A stretch of 64,000 nucleotides of DNA from Oscillospiraceae bacterium (GCA_017468365.1 JAFUIS010000005.1:124001-188000); one strand, 5' to 3'. Shown: positions 17,795 through 27,436, numbered from the stretch's first letter. Made by a program: numbers and translations. Notes: generated from the letters alone by a model not told the origin.

Positions 17795-18178
17795 ATGGCA
17801 AAAAGCACAAGACTCGGCGATGGCGAACTTGAAGTAATGCAGGCAATCTGGGAAGCAAAGGAACCCGTTTCTGCCGGAAGCATTCTTGAAAAAGTTAAAG
17901 AAAAACGCACCTGGGGACTTTCGACCCTTATGACTGTTCTCGGAAGACTCATCGAAAAAGGTTACCTTTCCGTCGATAAAACCAGCGGAACCAATATATA
18001 TACGCCTATAATCTCTGAAAAGGATTACAAAAACAAGGAAGGCCGCTCCTTCCTTGAAAAAGTTTACGGAAATTCTCTTTCCGCATTTGTTGCCGCTCTT
18101 TATGACGGCGGAAATATCAAAAACGAGGAACTGGAGGAGCTTCAAAGATTTATCGAAAGCGCGAAAAAGGAGGAATAA
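17795..18178 (+). CDS. blaI: BlaI/MecI-family transcriptional repressor
   Basis: A 127-aa winged-helix repressor with the family's core: LGDGELEVMQAIWEAKEPVSAGSILEKV (helices 1-2), WGLSTLMTVLGRLIEKGYL (recognition helix and wing), and a helical dimerisation tail. The RBS GGAGG is upstream, behind two matching operators. BlaI dimers are inactivated when the paired BlaR1 metalloprotease is triggered. The gene for that partner starts 4 nt downstream. The target operon includes an ABC exporter, not a beta-lactamase. Confidence 0.93.
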   Translation: MAKSTRLGDGELEVMQAIWEAKEPVSAGSILEKVKEKRTWGLSTLMTVLGRLIEKGYLSVDKTSGTNIYTPIISEKDYKNKEGRSFLEKVYGNSLSAFVAALYDGGNIKNEELEELQRFIESAKKEE

Positions 18179-18181
18179 GCA

Positions 18182-20377
18182 ATGAAGGAAATTTTTCTCG
18201 ATTTTCTCGAAGTTTCCGCTTCAATGGCAGTTGTAATCGCCGTTATTGCACTTTTTTCTTCGCTGATTGATAAAAAATTCAGTGCAAAATGGAAATATTG
18301 GGTCTGGCTTTTCATTGCGATAAGGCTCCTTATACCCATCAGCCCGGATTCTGAAATTGCCGAACAAAAAATGGAGCTTTCCGTTCCGGATAAGGTGGTC
18401 TATTACAATGCGGAGTTTGTTCCGGGAGAACCCGTTCCGAGCGAACCCGCAGTCGTTGTAACTCCTTCCGGACAGACTTCTGTTATGACCACGCCGGATT
18501 CGCTTACCATGAAAGAAACGAGAAGAACCGTTCTCGACGTTCTCGGAATCATCTGGGCGGCAGGAAGCGGAGTTTTTGTAATATGGTATATTGGCGGATA
18601 TTTTTATTTTAAAAACAGACAGCTTAAGAATTCCTACCCGGCAAGCGGCAAAGCAAAAAAAGCCGTGCTCAAAATCAAAAATGAGCTTGGAATAAAAAGC
18701 GATTTTGATGCTCTTGTTTCCGAAAACGTAACAAGCCCAATGGTTATGGGTTTTATAAAACCGAAGGTTATTCTCCCGGCGGAAGATTTTGAGCAGGAAG
18801 AACTTTCGCTGATTCTCCGCCATGAACTTACCCATTACAAACGCCACGATACGCTTTATAAAGCGCTTTTATTGCTTGTCAACGCGCTCCATTGGTTCAA
18901 TCCTATGGTCTGGATAATGCGCAGCATTGCCGCAACCGACCTTGAACTTTCCTGCGATTATTCCGTAATCGGCGAAATGAGCATGGATACCCGAATTAAA
19001 TACAGTGAAACTATTCTCGCCTGCGTTCATAGGGAAAGAACCGCCTGCACCGTATTTTCGACCCATTTTTACGGCGGTGCAAAAACCCTTGAAAAGCGCT
19101 TTGAAAATATTTTGAGCACCGAAAAACGCAGGAACGGTTTTCTTACTTTTGCTGCCGTGCTCATGCTTGCCGCAGTAACAGGAAGCCTTATTGCCTGCAG
19201 TGCGGTTTATAACGAACCTTCTGAAAATGAGATAAAAGAACTGCTCCAAAAGGCGGATTCGGTTTACCAAAGGAACGATTACAGCCTTTTCAAAATCCGG
19301 AACAATACCGTTGTTTTCAGCGAGGGGAATGCCTATATCCTCATTAACGATTACGATTCTGTCGTCCGGGAGATTTTTACCGAAAAGGAAATTGAAAAGC
19401 TTGAGGCGACCGGAACAAAAGACGGTATTCCCATTTATCTTGACCTTGACGGCAAAGTTTATAAACTCCGGGGCGAAAACCCGGATTTGATAACAGCAAA
19501 AACCCATTACAGTATTATCCATTGGATAAAGCTTATCTCCATCGAAGGAAACCGCTTTACCTATGACGTCTGCCATTCCGGAACGGAGCTTATTACAACA
19601 AGAAGCAGAATCGTTATAGTGAACGAAAGCGGAAAATTCCTTCTTGATGAGTTTGACAGCCACATGGATTACATAATCACCGAAGACCTTTTTGAAATCG
19701 GTGACGAAATGAGAGAAACAACTCCGAACCGGGAAGAGGAATTTGCCGTTAGAAGCGAAAAAATTTCCTCCTTCCTCAAAAACTATCCCGATCCGCTCGT
19801 AAAGATACCAAATCTTTCAACCGCATCGCCAAAGCAAATTTCTCCCGAAGACGCAAAGAATCACGAGGAGCGCGAGATCCTTGAATTTCTTTATACATAT
19901 TACAGCACCTTTGCCACCCTTGAGGAGCCGGATTTTTCCGGTTTCCAAGGTGGCGGCGGTGATTTTACCACCACAGAGCAGGTTCTTCGCTGCAGTGCGG
20001 CAAAACAAAGGCTCAATAAAACCTTCTGGAAGGATTTTGAACTTGATGTGGAGGTTCTTTCCCGAAGAGGAAAAGCCTATTTCGGAATGACCAGCTTCGA
20101 AATAAAATGCGGATATTCCGCAACGGATAATTACGGAAATACCGTTTTTGGAACGGATTACTGGGATATCGAACTTGCATCAAAGGCTTCTTCAAATCTT
20201 GCCTATATGAAAACCTTTGCTCCAAGCACAAAATATCAGAGCGAAAGCGGATATATTGAAACTTTAAACGAACTTATCGAAACCGCAAACAGTTTTCCGG
20301 AACTTAAATGGGATTACAGAAAACTTGCGGATTATATGATTGCGGAATATTATCTCGGTATCCGCCCGGTAAAATAA
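18182..20377 (+). CDS. BlaR1-like M56 membrane metalloprotease/sensor with non-PBP sensor domain
   Basis: A 731-aa protein. Its N-terminal third has membrane helices (residues ~10-55 and ~118-143) and the M56 zinc protease motif HELTH (214-218), followed by a conserved WFNPMVW and a further Glu/Asp-rich ligand region (LELSCDYSVI). A membrane segment (~318-340) leads to an external domain of ~390 aa. That domain shows no penicillin-binding SxxK/SxN triad; the part around residues 380-480 resembles the IseA/YoeB type, a hedged match. It presumably cleaves or releases BlaI on sensing an envelope signal. Gap to blaI is 3 nt. Confidence 0.88.
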   Translation: MKEIFLDFLEVSASMAVVIAVIALFSSLIDKKFSAKWKYWVWLFIAIRLLIPISPDSEIAEQKMELSVPDKVVYYNAEFVPGEPVPSEPAVVVTPSGQTSVMTTPDSLTMKETRRTVLDVLGIIWAAGSGVFVIWYIGGYFYFKNRQLKNSYPASGKAKKAVLKIKNELGIKSDFDALVSENVTSPMVMGFIKPKVILPAEDFEQEELSLILRHELTHYKRHDTLYKALLLLVNALHWFNPMVWIMRSIAATDLELSCDYSVIGEMSMDTRIKYSETILACVHRERTACTVFSTHFYGGAKTLEKRFENILSTEKRRNGFLTFAAVLMLAAVTGSLIACSAVYNEPSENEIKELLQKADSVYQRNDYSLFKIRNNTVVFSEGNAYILINDYDSVVREIFTEKEIEKLEATGTKDGIPIYLDLDGKVYKLRGENPDLITAKTHYSIIHWIKLISIEGNRFTYDVCHSGTELITTRSRIVIVNESGKFLLDEFDSHMDYIITEDLFEIGDEMRETTPNREEEFAVRSEKISSFLKNYPDPLVKIPNLSTASPKQISPEDAKNHEEREILEFLYTYYSTFATLEEPDFSGFQGGGGDFTTTEQVLRCSAAKQRLNKTFWKDFELDVEVLSRRGKAYFGMTSFEIKCGYSATDNYGNTVFGTDYWDIELASKASSNLAYMKTFAPSTKYQSESGYIETLNELIETANSFPELKWDYRKLADYMIAEYYLGIRPVK

Positions 20378-20474
20378 TTTTTTAATTTTTGCAGCGGTTC
20401 CTTTATAAAATCACACTTATTAATTAAAGGCCCTTTGTTTTTACGGATTCTCTTACAGAAAAGAGGTTTGATAT

Positions 20475-23400
20475 ATGTTTAAAATTGCTTTTCGCGGACT
20501 TTTGGGAAAGAAAAAAGATACCCTTCTTCTTTGGAGCGTTGTAGCTCTTGCTTTTGTTTTTCTTGTTCTTTCAACAACGCTTATTGTTTCGCTTAACGAA
20601 ACGGATTCCCACCAAAGGATTTATACCTACGGAAGCTGGCAGATTATGGGAACCGGCTTAACCGAAAATGAAGCGAAAAATTTATCTTCCTCCGCCGAAA
20701 AATCCGCCGTTCTTCCGATGATAAAAGTAAAAGGCGCGGATTATTTTGCCGGCGACAACGAATATTATTTCAGCACCATGAGCGATGACCTCGCAACACT
20801 TGGAAGTTTTGAACTCAAAGAAGGCCGCTGGCCCGAAAACAGCGACGAAATTGTTCTGGAATACGCAAGGCTGACCGCTCTCGGTCTTGAAGTAGGCGAT
20901 ACTTTCACCGTTGCATCTACCGTTTATCTCCCTTTTAATGAGGAAAAATTTGAAGCGCAAAGAGAAAAAAGGGATGAATATATCGAACTTGCCAATCAGG
21001 CGAGAATCGAACGGAACCTTGAAATTTTCAGAAACGGAACATGGGAACTTTATACCGGAATCGAATATACCCGATGGGACGCTCCGTTGGATTTAAGATT
21101 TTTTGCGGAATATACCCTCGGTGAAGGAAAAGGTTATATCGAAGTTTTTGCCGATGAGGAAAATCCAAACGGAAGATACATCCCCTTTGAAGAAATGACC
21201 GATGAGGAATTCATTAAGGTAATTACACATTATTTCAATTATTACGGCAATTACGGGCTTGATATAACCCCCTTTATGACCGAAGAAGAAAAAGAAACCT
21301 GGGCTTCATATATAAATGATCTTATGGGATATAAAAATATGAACATAAGGGTTTCCCAGGAGAAAAGCCTTTATTCGGATTATGACCCATATACCGAAAT
21401 GGCGAACACCACCGACCTCACCGTTATAATTCCGAAAACTTATACGGTCTGCGGCGTTATGGAAACCTATTCCGACCGTTGGGACAGCGGAAAACATAAT
21501 CTTCCAAGCGGATTTATTCTTCCGGAAAGCTACGCGGATTTTGTAAATGCGCAAAAAGCGGTCATTGAAAAATATCCCGATTTCGGATTTGTTGAATATG
21601 AGCATATTGCTCTGCTTCATTCCGAAGATAAAACAACGCTTTTTGATTCCGTAAACAATTATATGAACGAAAACGCTCCTCTTTTTAACGTCAACAACAG
21701 TGTTGTTTTTTATTGGGATGAGCAAAGCGGTGAAACTTTCGATTCGAGGTTCCTTCTCTGGTTCAATCTTCTTGATGAAACGGAAAATAATCTTATTTCC
21801 ATAGATTCCGTTTTTGTTCCGGAATATATTGAAAACCCGGAGGAATTCGCAAAGGAAACTCTTTCGCGGCAACACACGGAACAATATTATATTCCTGCAG
21901 AAAGCTTTACTCTTGAAAACAGCGGAAAGCGGATTTCTGTCCCCTATCTTGAGGACGATTATTTCATGGTGACCCTTCCGGAACTTTCCGGCGGAACTGT
22001 CGCTTTTGAATATGAAGGCGAAAACTATAAAATACCTTTTGAGGATTTTATAAACAGAGATTTTTCCGTCGCCGGAATGAAAATTACAAACCCGAACCAT
22101 GTTTTTGCATCTGGAGAAAATGAACAGGGCGATTATGACCCAATTATGGTGAATCGCTTTGCCTATCCTTCCTCCAGCGAAGGCAACGGAAAAGTTCTTA
22201 TCCTCGTAACGCTTATCCTTTTCGTAACAACGGTTTGCTCCGTTTTCCAGATTTTCTTCACCCAGGTAAGAAAACGTCTGCGCAGGGTGGTTCTTATGAA
22301 ATCCATCGGTGCGGAAAACGGACAGATCGCAAAGATGTATTTCTGGGAATTCTTCATCTTCTGGATTTCCACTTTGCCCATCGGAATAATCTTCGGTCTT
22401 GGCGGAGCGTTCCTTTCCTCCAAGGCTCTTGAAGGATTCCAAAACAGAGAAATCATCTTCTCTGTTGACCCGACTGTTTTTGCGCTTTCGCTTGTTGCGG
22501 GAACAGTTGCACTCGCTCTTGGAATGGTTGTTCCCGTTATCATGGCCGTCGGCGTTCCGCTTACAGGAAGAACCGCACACAAAAAACCTTTTGCACCGCC
22601 GAAGAAAGAAGTGCGCCAAAACTTCCTCAACGTAACCCTTCGTGAACTTTCGGTCAACAGAAACAAAACCGCAGTAAGCGGCGCACTTTGCCTTTTTATG
22701 GTGATGATAACAGTTCTTTGCGTATTCATCGGGTTCCGCTTTATGGATCCTTACCGCGAGAATGTTGAGCGCAGCGGAAAACCGGAATATTTACTCCAAA
22801 GCCCATTTGCAATGTCTAGCCGCCAGCTTGATGAATATATGGCAGAGATTGAAGCACTCGGAATCTGCGATTCCGTTTCTGTTTATCGCCATTGCGACGA
22901 AGCGATTATGCCGCTGAGTGATGCTCCGGAAAGCATCCTGCTCCAAACCGCATTTTCCGGAAACGGCATTTCTGTTCTCGGCCATTACGGTGTAACCGGT
23001 TATCCTATTTCTCTTTATTCTTTCAATTCCGATTCGGAGCTTTTCGGAAAGCTTCAAAATGCCGTAACGGTTGGAAAGCTTGATGCAAAGAAATTTGATT
23101 CCGGCGAAGAAATGCTTCTTCTTGTTCCGCTTTATAAGGAGACAAAACCGAAGGACGATTCCGAAGGACTTTTCGGTTGGGAAAATCTTTCCGAACTCGG
23201 AATCGAAACAAGCTACTATCCGGAATATAAGAATTATTATGATATAGATACTTCCGTCAGCCTCGGCAATGAAATATTTATCGGCGCGGAAACCCGCTCC
23301 GTTGCCGAAGGCGGAAATGTTTATAATTATCAATATAACGAAACGGGTTTGAAAATCGGCGCTATAATCTATTATTTCCCGGAAGAGGGAATATGGCCCC

Positions 23401-24083
23401 TTGGCGCAAACGGCGAAGGTTTCCAAATCATCTGTTCCGAAAAAGCAATGTCGAAAGTCCTTCCAAATACCTACAGAACAAGGAACAATGATGAGCTGCG
23501 CGCCCTTGAAATTATGAATATGGCAAGCGGTTACGGCACCACCGATTTTTATATCAACATTAAAGACGATGTTTCCCGGGAAGACGCTGACACCGCACTC
23601 CTTATTTTCAGCCGTGCGAACTATATGGATATTGAGTTTTACCATGAGAGCAGTCAGAAACTAATGAATGATGCAATCAATAATATCCTTTTGGTCGGGC
23701 TTCTTGGCTTCACAGCTGTGCTGATTGCGCTTCTTATTTTCTCCAACACGGTATCTTCCGATATCGAGCAGGAGCGAAACAAAATCGGTATTCTCCAATC
23801 CCTTGGTGTAAGTAACAGACAGCTTATAAAGCGTCAGCTTTATATAGGACTTGCAGTTTCCGGAATTGCGGTACTCATCGCAAACCTTCTTCTTTGGGGC
23901 GGAATTGCAATTTATGCCCTTCTTTCAGATGCGGTGCTTGGAAACCTTCTTTGGGGATATCCCTGGTGGCTGCATTTTGTTGCTTGCATAGTTCTTGCGG
24001 CAATAATCACCATTCTTTATATTCTTCCTATGAAGAGCATACAGAAATATCTTCCCATTGAAAACATCAAAACAAGAAAGTGA
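20475..24083 (+). CDS. FtsX-like ABC transporter permease (large, two FtsX cores)
   Basis: A 1202-aa permease of the MacB/BceB type. An N-terminal membrane helix (residues ~15-40) is followed by a large extracellular domain (to ~575), a first FtsX core with three helices (~578-690, with the motif QIFFTQVRKRLRRVVLMKSIGA), a second N-terminal helix (~735-760), a second external domain, and a last three-helix FtsX core (~1065-1195; DIEQERNKIGILQSLGVS). Such permeases export or detach peptides such as bacteriocins from the envelope. Co-transcribed with blaI-blaR1 (97-nt gap, no terminator) and the ATPase 10 nt downstream. Confidence 0.9.
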   Translation: MFKIAFRGLLGKKKDTLLLWSVVALAFVFLVLSTTLIVSLNETDSHQRIYTYGSWQIMGTGLTENEAKNLSSSAEKSAVLPMIKVKGADYFAGDNEYYFSTMSDDLATLGSFELKEGRWPENSDEIVLEYARLTALGLEVGDTFTVASTVYLPFNEEKFEAQREKRDEYIELANQARIERNLEIFRNGTWELYTGIEYTRWDAPLDLRFFAEYTLGEGKGYIEVFADEENPNGRYIPFEEMTDEEFIKVITHYFNYYGNYGLDITPFMTEEEKETWASYINDLMGYKNMNIRVSQEKSLYSDYDPYTEMANTTDLTVIIPKTYTVCGVMETYSDRWDSGKHNLPSGFILPESYADFVNAQKAVIEKYPDFGFVEYEHIALLHSEDKTTLFDSVNNYMNENAPLFNVNNSVVFYWDEQSGETFDSRFLLWFNLLDETENNLISIDSVFVPEYIENPEEFAKETLSRQHTEQYYIPAESFTLENSGKRISVPYLEDDYFMVTLPELSGGTVAFEYEGENYKIPFEDFINRDFSVAGMKITNPNHVFASGENEQGDYDPIMVNRFAYPSSSEGNGKVLILVTLILFVTTVCSVFQIFFTQVRKRLRRVVLMKSIGAENGQIAKMYFWEFFIFWISTLPIGIIFGLGGAFLSSKALEGFQNREIIFSVDPTVFALSLVAGTVALALGMVVPVIMAVGVPLTGRTAHKKPFAPPKKEVRQNFLNVTLRELSVNRNKTAVSGALCLFMVMITVLCVFIGFRFMDPYRENVERSGKPEYLLQSPFAMSSRQLDEYMAEIEALGICDSVSVYRHCDEAIMPLSDAPESILLQTAFSGNGISVLGHYGVTGYPISLYSFNSDSELFGKLQNAVTVGKLDAKKFDSGEEMLLLVPLYKETKPKDDSEGLFGWENLSELGIETSYYPEYKNYYDIDTSVSLGNEIFIGAETRSVAEGGNVYNYQYNETGLKIGAIIYYFPEEGIWPLGANGEGFQIICSEKAMSKVLPNTYRTRNNDELRALEIMNMASGYGTTDFYINIKDDVSREDADTALLIFSRANYMDIEFYHESSQKLMNDAINNILLVGLLGFTAVLIALLIFSNTVSSDIEQERNKIGILQSLGVSNRQLIKRQLYIGLAVSGIAVLIANLLLWGGIAIYALLSDAVLGNLLWGYPWWLHFVACIVLAAIITILYILPMKSIQKYLPIENIKTRK

Positions 24084-24093
24084 GGCTTTTTGA

Positions 24094-24774
24094 ATGGATA
24101 TTTTAAGAACCGAAGGCCTTTTTAAAACATATAACGAAGGCAGCGAAAACGAAGTCCATGCGCTGAAACCTCTTGATATTTCCATAGAGGAAGGCGTTTT
24201 CTATGCTATAATAGGCAGAAGTGGCTCCGGTAAATCCACACTTCTCCAGATTCTTGGCGGTCTTGACAGACCTTCCGGCGGAAAACTTTATATCGAAGAT
24301 AAAAGTATCTTCGACCTTTCCAACAACGAACTCTGCCGTCTCAGAAGACAAAGGATTGGCTTCGTATTCCAGGCATATAACCTTCTTGAAGAACATACCG
24401 TTAAAGAAAACATTCTTATGCCTCTTCATCTTGACGGAAGAGATATCGAACCGGAGTTTCTCAAGGAACTTGTTGAAGCTTTGGAAATTTCCGATAAGCT
24501 CGACCGTTACCCCGACCAGCTTTCCGGCGGTGAACAGCAAAGGGTTGCAATAGCACGTGCTCTTGCTTCCAAACCAGCAATTCTTCTTGCGGACGAACCC
24601 ACCGGCAACCTTGACCCCAAAACCGGCGACCAGGTTCTGCGTCATTTAAAAGCCCTTGCAGCGCGCTTCCACCAGACAATACTCCTTGTTACCCACGATA
24701 TGGAAATTGCCGCCATGGCGGACAGGGTTATAAGACTTCATAACGGAGAGATAGTTGAGACGAAGAATAATTAA
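24094..24774 (+). CDS. ABC transporter ATP-binding protein (LolD/MacB/BceA type)
   Basis: A 226-aa ATPase with Walker [10 protein letters not shown] (~residues 40-48), Q-loop FVFQAYNLL, signature [12 protein letters not shown], Walker [13 protein letters not shown] and switch VTHD. The LDP-type D-loop and short length are typical of the MacB/BceA subfamily that drives FtsX-like permeases. It starts 10 nt after the permease and ends before a terminator, so the BlaI-controlled operon has four genes. Confidence 0.95.
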   Translation: MDILRTEGLFKTYNEGSENEVHALKPLDISIEEGVFYAIIGRSGSGKSTLLQILGGLDRPSGGKLYIEDKSIFDLSNNELCRLRRQRIGFVFQAYNLLEEHTVKENILMPLHLDGRDIEPEFLKELVEALEISDKLDRYPDQLSGGEQQRVAIARALASKPAILLADEPTGNLDPKTGDQVLRHLKALAARFHQTILLVTHDMEIAAMADRVIRLHNGEIVETKNN

Positions 24775-24778
24775 TTGA

Positions 24779-24810
24779 AAAAGCCGAAGGAATAAAATCC
24801 TTCGGCTTTT
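24779..24810. terminator. Convergent terminator between the ABC operon and dinD
   Basis: The perfect 12-bp stem AAAAGCCGAAGG (24779-24790) / CCTTCGGCTTTT (24799-24810) gives a T-run on both strands and separates two converging transcripts. Confidence 0.9.
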
Positions 24811-24814
24811 CCTT

Positions 24815-25663
24815 TTATTTCTTCTTTTTTGGAGAATCAAGTTTCTTGTTCTCAAGTTCACGAGTAATTTCAGAAATGCTTTTCTCCGGGGTAGGCAGAT
24901 CTTCCGGCATTGTACCTCCAAGTTCTTTTATAGTTTGGCGTACTTTTTTACCCACTTCGTAATGAGCATTATTCGCCGCTTGTTTTCCTCTTATATTCTC
25001 GCGGCGGATTTTTTCATCCGTCTGGGTTGCTCGGAAAAGATTAGCCGCTAATTCGGTACTTCCCATATGATCAAGGATTTTTTCATTCTTTTTAAGCCCC
25101 TTTTTTGCATGAATTTCTTTTGCACCAAGGCCACCATATAATCCTTTATAACCATAATTTTGAAAAATCGCATAATCTCTCGGCTCTTGTATTCCTGCCA
25201 ACTGCGCTGCTTCGGCTAAAGATTTATTATGTGCAATCATTTCATTTCTGATAGCAAGGCGTTTTTGATCTTCGGATAGTTCCTCATAATTTTCTATAAG
25301 TTCCTGCTGACGGGTTTTTATTGCAAAATATGTTTGTCCAACTGCAATAGCTTCTTTTCGCGGATCACCGTTCATTACAATCAGATAGCAAGCATAACGC
25401 GAAAGCATAACATCTTCAATTTCACGCTCCGCACCTGAACCTATATTAACCATTTTGCCGACGTCGGCAAAATGGTCTTCTACATTAAATCCGCTATTCT
25501 TGCATGAAAGTTTTGCTCTTTCTATTGCATCAGAAAAACGACGCCACTGTCCATATTCCAATATTGGCTGAAGTTCCCTTGCAAGCCAGTATTCTTCGCC
25601 GTATTCGTTTATGTGTTTGATGTTTTCAAACGTTTGTTCGCTGTATTTTGCAAGTTCTTCCAT
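24815..25663 (-). CDS. dinD: DNA-damage-inducible protein D (DinD-like)
   Basis: A 282-aa protein with the DinD/BRO-N-type N-terminal domain (YWLARELQPILEYGQWRRF, residues ~25-45), the conserved MLSRYACYLIVMNGDPRKEAIAVGQTYFA (~82-110), and the central YKGLYGGLGAKEIHAKKGL. The charged C-terminus ends in a Lys run. In E. coli DinD inhibits RecA strand exchange. A LexA-type box precedes its promoter, consistent with SOS control. Codon use and AT content differ from the genes to the left, so it is likely acquired with the accessory patch. Confidence 0.9.
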   Translation of the reverse strand: MEELAKYSEQTFENIKHINEYGEEYWLARELQPILEYGQWRRFSDAIERAKLSCKNSGFNVEDHFADVGKMVNIGSGAEREIEDVMLSRYACYLIVMNGDPRKEAIAVGQTYFAIKTRQQELIENYEELSEDQKRLAIRNEMIAHNKSLAEAAQLAGIQEPRDYAIFQNYGYKGLYGGLGAKEIHAKKGLKKNEKILDHMGSTELAANLFRATQTDEKIRRENIRGKQAANNAHYEVGKKVRQTIKELGGTMPEDLPTPEKSISEITRELENKKLDSPKKKK

Positions 25664-25706
25664 AATCCAGCCTCCTGCAACGCCAATATTAGATGTATCT
25701 GTAAAT

Positions 25707-25759
25707 ATTATAAAATATATCAGACAGTAAAGTCAAGACAAATAACGAACATATGTTTT
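25707..25759 (-). promoter_or_regulatory. dinD promoter with LexA (SOS) box
   Basis: On the minus strand, TTGACT (25736-25731), an 18-nt spacer and TATAAT (25712-25707). The 14-mer CGAACATATGTTTT (25746-25759, plus strand) matches the Firmicute LexA consensus CGAACRNRYGTTYG at all but the last position and lies just upstream of the -35. Confidence 0.7.
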
Positions 25760-25799
25760 GTTTTTGCAAAATTAAATTCACTATCCGTATCATCCTTCT

Positions 25800-26125
25800 G
25801 ATTGTTTTTATTTTTCAATCGTCTTATAGAGCATGTCCAAAATTATTTACGGCTTCATCCAACTTGTATATGGGGTGCTCAACTTACCTTCTTTTGATTT
25901 TGATAAAAATCCACAACGGTCTTCGCAACATATCGTTTGATATTTAACACAAATTATTAAACACAAAACGTTTAACTAAAACAAAATTGCTTCTAAATAG
26001 TCAAATAGTTAAAATATGTAGCTAGTGATTCTATTTTCCATTGTATATAATTAGTTTTTGTGGCTTTTAACGAATTGATTCGCTATAAATAAAATTAATA
26101 GTGCTATAAAATATCGCAATCGCTA
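25800..26125. other. AT-rich intergenic region without recognised genes
   Basis: It lies between divergent dinD and the 257-aa gene. The visible content is AT-rich tracts and short frames with no RBS. No repeat or structured element was recognised by eye. Confidence 0.4.
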
Positions 26126-26154
26126 TTGACAGAACAAAATTATTGTGCTAAAAT
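26126..26154 (+). promoter_or_regulatory. Promoter of the winged-helix-like accessory gene
   Basis: -35 TTGACA (26126-26131), 17-nt spacer, extended -10 TGC-TAAAAT (26146-26154). The leader carries the RBS AAAGGGG before the ATG at 26192. Confidence 0.7.
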
Positions 26155-26191
26155 AAATTTGTAATAAAAAAGAAAGGGGTCGTGTGAAGCC

Positions 26192-26965
26192 ATGGAAGAA
26201 AATATGAAAGGTTCTAAAGAGCGTAGTTCGCTGTATCCCGCTATTGCCTTAGACGAATGCATCGAATTCGTCAGAATCATCAACAAACAGGGCGGCAGAA
26301 AGATTGCACTTGCAAATATAGCGGCAGCTGTCGGCGTAAGTACAACAACATATTCGTTCAAAGCAAAAATCAGCAGTTCCAAACAATTTGGATTAATTAA
26401 ATCATCTGGCGGTGCAATAGAGTTGAGCGACACTGCAAAAAAAATTCTGTATCCTACGGACGATGCATCTACTAACGAGTTGCTCTTGGAGTGCTTAATG
26501 ACGGCGCCTCTTTACCGCAAACTTATAGAAAAATATAGCGATCAGGCACTCCCTACCGAAGAAAAACTGGGTAATATTCTTTTCCAGGACTACAATATTA
26601 CTCGTTCTGCAAAGGATATTGCTGCCAAAAGATTCCTTTCCAGCGTTGAATACGCAGGGATCTTGCAAAACGGGGTTCTTGTCTTGAACCCTAGCAACAA
26701 TGAGATCGACCGTGAAAGACAAAGTGTTGTTCCTAATGAACAAAACGTTACTTTAGCAGACAACAATGAGAATATTCAAACAGTAAACATCCCAACAAAG
26801 GTCTTGCCAGCCGATGGTTACAATTTTACAATCCCTACACTATCGGGTGCGGTAGCACAGATAACAATCCCTAAAGATGTAACAAAAAAAGATCTTGACT
26901 ATATTCTCCTTTACATCAAGTCCATGTTGCCTACCTTCATCGAGAATCTCAAAGAAGAGCTTTAA
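26192..26965 (+). CDS. Accessory protein with winged-helix-like N-terminus, function unknown
   Basis: A 257-aa soluble protein. Residues ~1-145 look like tandem winged-helix units (LANIAAAVGVSTTTYSFKAKISSSKQFGLI; LSDTAKKIL; AAKRFLSSVEYAGIL), similar to DUF5343-type proteins of accessory regions. A polar linker (~165-195) leads to a small beta-rich C-terminal domain. No catalytic motif is seen. Its own promoter and position between dinD and a recombinase suggest a cargo or regulatory gene of a mobile or defence-type island. I do not know its function. Confidence 0.75.
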   Translation: MEENMKGSKERSSLYPAIALDECIEFVRIINKQGGRKIALANIAAAVGVSTTTYSFKAKISSSKQFGLIKSSGGAIELSDTAKKILYPTDDASTNELLLECLMTAPLYRKLIEKYSDQALPTEEKLGNILFQDYNITRSAKDIAAKRFLSSVEYAGILQNGVLVLNPSNNEIDRERQSVVPNEQNVTLADNNENIQTVNIPTKVLPADGYNFTIPTLSGAVAQITIPKDVTKKDLDYILLYIKSMLPTFIENLKEEL

Positions 26966-26995
26966 TAAAAAAACATACCACCCGTGAGTGATCTG

Positions 26996-27098
26996 CCCTC
27001 TTGAACCTGTGTTCCCGCACAGATTCTCCGACAATAATATGCCGGGATACTGTATCGCAAAATAATAGTATCATATTATCTCAGAGATTTCAAGAGGG
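26996..27098 (+). ncRNA. Possible structured leader RNA before a 42-aa ORF
   Basis: The perfect 10-bp long-range pairing CCCTCTTGAA (26996-27005) / TTCAAGAGGG (27089-27098) encloses smaller helices, including CTGTG (27007-27011) / CACAG (27018-27022) and GATAC/GTATC around 27045-27073. The strong RBS of the next small ORF begins 12 nt after the closing helix, so the fold could control its translation. I could not match it to a known RNA family. Confidence 0.4.
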
Positions 27099-27123
27099 AA
27101 CTTCCGATAGGAGGTGACCGCTT

Positions 27124-27252
27124 ATGGTTGAAGAATATGTATTGATATTTACCCCATACATAACCCGAAAAGGCGTGCGTATTTGGGCGAGCCAATACGG
27201 TCTTGAAGCATTTTGCTTAAAAATTCCTCGCTCTAAATACAGACCGAGATAA
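27124..27252 (+). CDS. Small basic protein of 42 aa, function unknown
   Basis: ATG at 27124 with an ideal RBS (AGGAGGTGA, 27111-27119). The product is MVEEYVLIFT...SKYRPR; the centre (YITRKGVRIWASQYGLEAF) reads like real coding sequence. Short proteins of this look occur beside recombinases in Clostridia, as far as I recall. It is preceded by the possible structured RNA and faces the serine recombinase convergently. Confidence 0.6.
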   Translation: MVEEYVLIFTPYITRKGVRIWASQYGLEAFCLKIPRSKYRPR

Positions 27253-27436
27253 AACTTATCCCGCTTGCGTCCGGCCGCAGGTGGGATTTTAAATTATAGG
27301 GAACATATTTTATGCATTTTTCTAATGCAGATTATTAGATTTCTCTCTAACGGTTTTCCCTGTGGTGCAGCCAACCGCTCCCAACCCCTGTCCAAAGAAT
27401 GGCCATTTTAATCCATTTATTCGCTTTCGGAATGGT

